Below, in pieces: positions 60,445 to 64,000 of a DNA stretch of 64,000 bases. Position 1 is the first letter of the stretch, and each line of letters starts with the position of its first letter. The notes below the pieces were generated by a model. That model saw nothing but the letters and a program-made list of their open reading frames with translations, was not told the origin of the DNA and searched no databases. This stretch comes from Nonomuraea helvata (lineage in GTDB: Bacteria; Actinomycetota; Actinomycetes; Streptosporangiales; Streptosporangiaceae). The DNA lies in contig NZ_BAAAXV010000009.1 in assembly GCF_039535785.1 (NCBI RefSeq), forward strand, positions 806,001 through 870,000, read 5' to 3'. Made by a program: the position numbers and the translations under genes.

Positions 60445-61350
60445 GTGAGCGTACACGTGAAGGTCAGGGAACGGCTCGATGACGCGGAGATCGCCGAGGT
60501 GCTCGGCCTGGTCGAGGCGGCGACGGACGCCGACGGCGTCCGTCCGCTCAACGAGCACGTGATGCTCCACCTCCGCTACGGCGGCGATCCGCAGGCCCGC
60601 TCCCTTCTGCTGGAGGCCGACGGCACCTTGGTGGGCTACGCCCACGTCGATCCCACGGACGAGGTCGAGGGCCCGAGCGTGGAGCTCGCCGTCCACCCCG
60701 GCCACCGCCGCCAGGGACACGGCACGCGCCTGCTGAGCTCGGTCATGGAGCTGACGGGCGGCCGGCCGCGCCTGTGGGCGCACGGCGACCACGCGGGGGC
60801 CGAGGAGCTGGCGGCCAAGTTCGGCTTCGAACGGGTGCGCTCGCTCTGGCAGATGCGCCGATCCCTCTTCGCGCCTCTCACGGCCTTCACCCTGCCCGAC
60901 GGGGTACGGCTGCGCACGTTCGTACCCGGCCAGGACGAGGAGGCCTGGCTCAAGGTCAACTCCGCGGCCTTCGCCCACCACCCCGAACAGGGCGCCTGGA
61001 CGATGGACGACCTGCTCCGCCGCGAACAGGAGCCGTGGTTCGACCCGGAGGGCTTCTTCCTGGCCTTCCGCGGCGACCGGCTCGCCGGCTTCCACTGGAC
61101 GAAGATCCACGGCTCCACGTCCCACGGCCACGAGCCCGTGGGCGAGGTGTACGTCGTGGGCGTCGATCCCACCCAGCAAGGCACGGGCCTGGGCAAGGCG
61201 CTCACCCTCGCCGGGCTGTGCCACCTGCGCTCGCGCGGCCTCGCCCAGGTGATGCTGTACGTGGACGAGGCCAACACGGCGGCGATCAGGGTGTACGAGT
61301 CCCTCGGCTTCAACCGCTGGGACGTGGACGTGATGTACGGGCCCGCGTGA
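60445..61350 (+). CDS. mshD: mycothiol synthase
   Basis: A 301-residue protein made of two tandem GNAT domains (about 5-140 and 150-300). It acetylates cysteinyl-glucosamine-inositol to give mycothiol, the main thiol of actinobacteria. The second domain carries the acetyl-CoA loop VVGVDPTQQGTGLGKAL and the C-terminal RVYESLGF; the first has the ELAVHPGHRRQGHGTRL loop. Start is the GTG at 60445. It is convergent with the Pit gene. Confidence 0.94.
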   Translation: MSVHVKVRERLDDAEIAEVLGLVEAATDADGVRPLNEHVMLHLRYGGDPQARSLLLEADGTLVGYAHVDPTDEVEGPSVELAVHPGHRRQGHGTRLLSSVMELTGGRPRLWAHGDHAGAEELAAKFGFERVRSLWQMRRSLFAPLTAFTLPDGVRLRTFVPGQDEEAWLKVNSAAFAHHPEQGAWTMDDLLRREQEPWFDPEGFFLAFRGDRLAGFHWTKIHGSTSHGHEPVGEVYVVGVDPTQQGTGLGKALTLAGLCHLRSRGLAQVMLYVDEANTAAIRVYESLGFNRWDVDVMYGPA

Positions 61351-61359
61351 GCCAGGGGC

Positions 61360-62364
61360 TTACTCGATGATCCCGTGCAGGATGAAGTAGGACAGCGCGG
61401 CCACCGCGGCGGCGGCCGGAATGGTCAGGATCCACGCGGTCACGATGTTCCCGGCGACCCCCCACCGCACGGCACTGAGCCGCTTGGTGGCTCCCACGCC
61501 CATGATCGCCGTAGTGATCGTGTGCGTGGTGGAGATCGGCGCCCCGAACCCGATGGCGGCCCCGTACAGCACGGTCGCCGCCGCCGACTCCGCGGCGAAA
61601 CCCTGGGGCGGGTCCAGCGCGATGATGCGCCGGCCCAGGGTACGCATGATGCGCCAGCCACCCGCGTACGTGCCGAGGGAGATCGCCCCGGCGGCGGACA
61701 GGATGACCCACTGCGGGATCGGATCGGACGGGGCGGCGAAGCCGCCGACGCTGAGCGCCAGGAAGATGACGCCCATGGTCTTCTGCGCGTCCTGCAGCCC
61801 GTGCCCGAGCGCCATGGCGGCGGCCGAGACGGTCTGCGCGTAGCGGAAGCCCCGGTTGGTCTTGCCCGGCTGGCTGTGGCGGAAGATCCAGTAGATCGCG
61901 ATCATGATCAGGGCCGCCAGGGTGAACCCGACCAGCGGCGACAGCACCATCGGGATGACGACCTTCTCGAGGACGCCGCTCCAGTGCACCACACTGGCCG
62001 AGGCCAGCGCGGCGCCCACCAGGCCACCGATGAGCGCATGACTGGAGGAGGAGGGCAGTCCGAAGTACCAGGTGATCAGGTTCCAGGCGATCGCTCCGAT
62101 GAGCGCCGAGGCCACGATGACCAGCCCGTGTGGGCCGTCCGGAGCGTCGATGATCCCCTTACCGACCGTCTGCGCGACCTGGGTGCCCAGGTGGGCGCCG
62201 ATGAAGTTCATGGCCGCGGCCATGAACAGCGCGGCTCTGGGGGTCAGAGCCCTGGTCGAGACGGAGGTAGCGATGGCGTTCGCCGCGTCGTGGAACCCGT
62301 TGGTGTAGTCGAAGACCAGTGAGACGACGACCACGCCGATGACGAGGGCGAGCGTGAGGTCCAC
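61360..62364 (-). CDS. pit: Pit-type inorganic phosphate transporter
   Basis: A GTG at 62364 starts a 334-residue low-affinity phosphate/metal symporter with about ten helices. The Pit repeats (FDYTNGFHDAANAIATSV, residues 18-35, and GAPISTTHTITTAIMG, near 286) are present. The gene lies 5 bases after the DUF47 gene and shares its transcript. Confidence 0.93.
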   Translation of the reverse strand: MDLTLALVIGVVVVSLVFDYTNGFHDAANAIATSVSTRALTPRAALFMAAAMNFIGAHLGTQVAQTVGKGIIDAPDGPHGLVIVASALIGAIAWNLITWYFGLPSSSSHALIGGLVGAALASASVVHWSGVLEKVVIPMVLSPLVGFTLAALIMIAIYWIFRHSQPGKTNRGFRYAQTVSAAAMALGHGLQDAQKTMGVIFLALSVGGFAAPSDPIPQWVILSAAGAISLGTYAGGWRIMRTLGRRIIALDPPQGFAAESAAATVLYGAAIGFGAPISTTHTITTAIMGVGATKRLSAVRWGVAGNIVTAWILTIPAAAAVAALSYFILHGIIE

Positions 62365-62369
62365 AGGGC

Positions 62370-62987
62370 CTAGCTTTCCTTGACCGCGATCGACTCGACG
62401 GTGTTGGCCACGTGCTCGAAGGCGTCGGCCGCCTCTTCGAGGGCGTCGACGACCTCCTTCATCTTCATGACGGTGAGCGCGTCGTACTCCCCGCTGAACA
62501 GCTTGGCCAGCAACCTGCGGTAGACCTGGTCACCCTGGTTCTCGAGGCGGTTGACCTCGATCCAGTACTCGTTGAGGTTCTTCATGGACCGCAGCCGCGG
62601 CATGGCCTCGGCCGTCAACTCGGCGGCCCGCTCGAGCACCTCGACCTGCCTGACCACGTCTTTCGGCAGATGGTCGATCTGATACAGCACGATGAGGTCG
62701 GAGGCGGCCTCCATGGCGTCCATCACGTCGTCGAGGTTGGACGCGAGGCGGTAGATGTCCTCGCGGTCGAACGGCGTGATGAAGCTTTCGTTGAGCCGGT
62801 TCATGATCGCATGGGTGCGTTCATCACCGGCGTGCTCGCAAGCACGCATCTTCTCGGCCAGGGCCTCCCTGTCCGATCCGTCGCTGATGATCTCCACTAG
62901 CAGGCGGGATGCGGTGACCAGATTGTTCGCGGAGTCGGCGAACAGGTCGTAATAGCTGTCCTCACGTGGCGTGAGACGCAGGCGCAC
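62370..62987 (-). CDS. DUF47/PhoU-like partner of Pit
   Basis: A GTG at 62987 starts a 205-residue helical protein of the DUF47 family, related to PhoU, with FITPFDREDIYRLASNLDDVMD near residue 70 and EEAADAFEHVANTVES near the end. It regulates or assembles with the Pit transporter. It precedes pit by 5 bases. A start codon farther upstream (63057) is in another frame. Confidence 0.92.
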   Translation of the reverse strand: MRLRLTPREDSYYDLFADSANNLVTASRLLVEIISDGSDREALAEKMRACEHAGDERTHAIMNRLNESFITPFDREDIYRLASNLDDVMDAMEAASDLIVLYQIDHLPKDVVRQVEVLERAAELTAEAMPRLRSMKNLNEYWIEVNRLENQGDQVYRRLLAKLFSGEYDALTVMKMKEVVDALEEAADAFEHVANTVESIAVKES

Positions 62988-63153
62988 GTCGTTCTCCAGA
63001 TGTGCGGGGATGGTCCGTGTAGAGGGTACGGGCTACCAGGCGAAATGCGAACTTCATGTCCCCTTCTCCTTCTGGCTACCCCACGTATGTTCTACGACAC
63101 CGGGACAGAGAGTACTTTGAGATCTTTTTTTGCCTTAACGGGGGGATCCCCTA
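62988..63153 (-). promoter_or_regulatory. promoter region of the DUF47-pit operon
   Basis: The 166 bases contain a strong ribosome-like GGAGAAGGGGAC at 63058-63069 (minus) before a 32-codon open frame (63057 down to about 62959) that would overlap the DUF47 start. It may be a leader ORF. A run of seven Ts is at about 63124-63130 on the plus strand. Confidence 0.4.
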
Positions 63154-63729
63154 TCAGACCTTGGTGCGGTGAAAGTTCCTGAACGACCGCGACGGCGTGG
63201 GCCCACGCTGCCCCTGGTACCGCGATCCGTACTTGGCCGACCCGTACGGATGCTCGGCGGGCGAGCTGAGCCGGAACACGCAGAGCTGTCCGATCTTCAT
63301 CCCCGGCCAGAGCTTGATCGGCAGCGTGGCCACGTTCGACAGCTCCAACGTGACGTGCCCGCTGAACCCGGGATCGATGAACCCCGCCGTCGAATGCGTC
63401 AGCAACCCCAGCCGCCCGAGCGAGCTCTTCCCCTCCAGCCGCGAGGCGAGGTGGTCCGGCAGCGTGATGACCTCGTAGGTGGAGGCCAGCACGAACTCAC
63501 CCGGATGCAGGATGAACGGCTCATCCCCGTCGGGCTCGACCATCCGCGTAAGATCCGGCTGCTCCACGGACGGGTCGATGTGGGGGTAGCGATGGTTCTC
63601 GAACACCCTGAAGAACCGGTCGAGCCGTACGTCGATGCTGGAGGGCTGGATCATGTCCCCGTCGAAGGGATCGAGGGCAAGCCGTCCGGCGTCGATCTCG
63701 GCAAGGATGTCACGGTCAGATAGCAGCAC
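63154..63729 (-). CDS. dcd: dCTP deaminase, dUMP-forming type
   Basis: The GTG at 63729 matches the usual family start (LLSDRDI); a TTG at 63738 is in frame but unlikely. The 191-residue protein has the motifs SSIDVRLDRFFRVF, EGKSSLGRLGLLTHSTAGFIDPGFSGHVTLELSN and GSRYQGQRGPTPSRSF. The actinobacterial form deaminates dCTP and cleaves the product to dUMP. It is directly upstream, in opposite direction, of tRNA-Gly. Confidence 0.95.
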   Translation of the reverse strand: MLLSDRDILAEIDAGRLALDPFDGDMIQPSSIDVRLDRFFRVFENHRYPHIDPSVEQPDLTRMVEPDGDEPFILHPGEFVLASTYEVITLPDHLASRLEGKSSLGRLGLLTHSTAGFIDPGFSGHVTLELSNVATLPIKLWPGMKIGQLCVFRLSSPAEHPYGSAKYGSRYQGQRGPTPSRSFRNFHRTKV

Positions 63730-63835
63730 GGTGAGCAACCTACCGTCCAGGCGGAAACTGTGCGGGGTCGGGATTGCTGTTACACGCCAAGTTTCCGCTA
63801 CAGTGGGGGGCGCGGCTTCGGAGTTGGGGTCGTAT

Positions 63836-63909
63836 GCGGGTGTAGTTCAATGGCAGAACATCAGCTTCCCAAGCTGACAGCGCGGGTTCGATTCCCGTCA
63901 CCCGCTCCA
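63836..63909 (+). tRNA. tRNA-Gly (anticodon CCC)
   Basis: A complete cloverleaf: acceptor GCGGGTG pairs with CACCCGC; D arm GTTC-AATGGCA-GAAC; anticodon stem TCAGC/GCTGA with loop TTCCCAA, giving anticodon CCC; T arm GCGGG/CCCGT around TTCGATT. The 3' CCA is encoded. Confidence 0.93.
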
Positions 63910-64000
63910 CTTCTTTGCCTGCCCTGGCCAGGCGATCCCTTGATCGCTGGGAGGGCTTTCCGTTGTTGTGGTCACACCGTGGTCACACGGCATGAAGATG
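63910..64000 (+). mobile_element. probable edge of an element integrated at tRNA-Gly
   Basis: The bases after the tRNA contain a CCTGGCCAGG palindrome (about 63922-63931) and then TGTGGTCACACCGTGGTCACACGG (about 63970-63990). This double GTGGTCACA phrase is often seen just inside actinobacterial integrative elements that sit at tRNA genes. The integrase would lie past the window, so the call is tentative. Confidence 0.4.

Noticed and set aside
1..64000. Insertion sequences, rRNA operon or CRISPR
   Set aside because: I found no transposase, no rRNA and no short regular repeats with spacers.

Overview
The window is about 70% GC, codes on both strands with frequent GTG (and a few possible TTG) starts, and has many ATGA/GTGA gene overlaps. 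It carries mycothiol synthase (MshD), a mycothiol-dependent maleylpyruvate-isomerase-like protein, GlnR, an LmeA-family protein and the bifunctional-type dCTP deaminase. Together these mark a mycelial actinomycete chromosome. A Streptosporangiales (Nonomuraea-like) source is a guess from general gene content, not something the sequence proves.

Layout. (1) 1-9061: a six-gene cluster of unknown function. It has a HerA-type ATPase (cut by the window start), a membrane-anchored coiled-coil protein with a dead-looking P-loop, three tandem single-pass surface proteins and a polytopic membrane protein. (2) 9183-11058: an XRE-cupin regulator and a sigma factor translationally coupled to an Ogt alkyltransferase that carries an Ada-type zinc domain at its C-terminus. 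(3) 11168-16630: a conserved sulfur/nitrogen block: SseC, thiosulfate sulfurtransferase, DUF4395, a 27-residue Cys leader peptide, thioredoxin, anti-sigma/sigma pair, LmeA, MoaD, then divergent GlnR. (4) 16732-27937: a CRP-like/NB-ARC/TPR fusion protein, small genes, and a tightly overlapped four-gene operon. That operon encodes an ABC-like protein with every catalytic motif lost, a solute-binding lipoprotein, a fused double permease, and a membrane-anchored STAND/TPR protein with a substituted P-loop. (5) 27940-37787: sigma/anti-sigma pair, ANTAR-GAF-PAS-SpoIIE phosphatase, a giant poly-HAMP hybrid histidine kinase, and another sigma factor with its coupled membrane partner. (6) 38111-48186: accessory metabolism: SDRs, FAD monooxygenase, MarR and AraC regulators, alpha/beta hydrolases, FMN reductase and a MerR-type promoter. 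(7) 48274-58502: two convergent secreted M28 peptidases, a LigD-type polymerase, phosphatase, FAD dehydrogenase, epimerase, orphan histidine kinase and MazG-like protein. (8) 58549-64000: secreted 5'-nucleotidase, MshD, Pit phosphate transporter with its DUF47 partner, Dcd, and tRNA-Gly(CCC) followed by sequence that resembles the edge of an integrated element.

How it fits together. Much of the window is signal processing: four sigma factors, two zinc-type anti-sigma factors, two STAND-like proteins, two histidine kinases and a PP2C phosphatase. The strongest candidate for an undescribed system is the 22170-27937 operon. It looks like an importer that has lost its ATPase and gained a TPR signalling protein, so it may be a sensor rather than a pump. 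The 1-9061 cluster is the second candidate. No CRISPR array, rRNA operon or intact transposase was seen.
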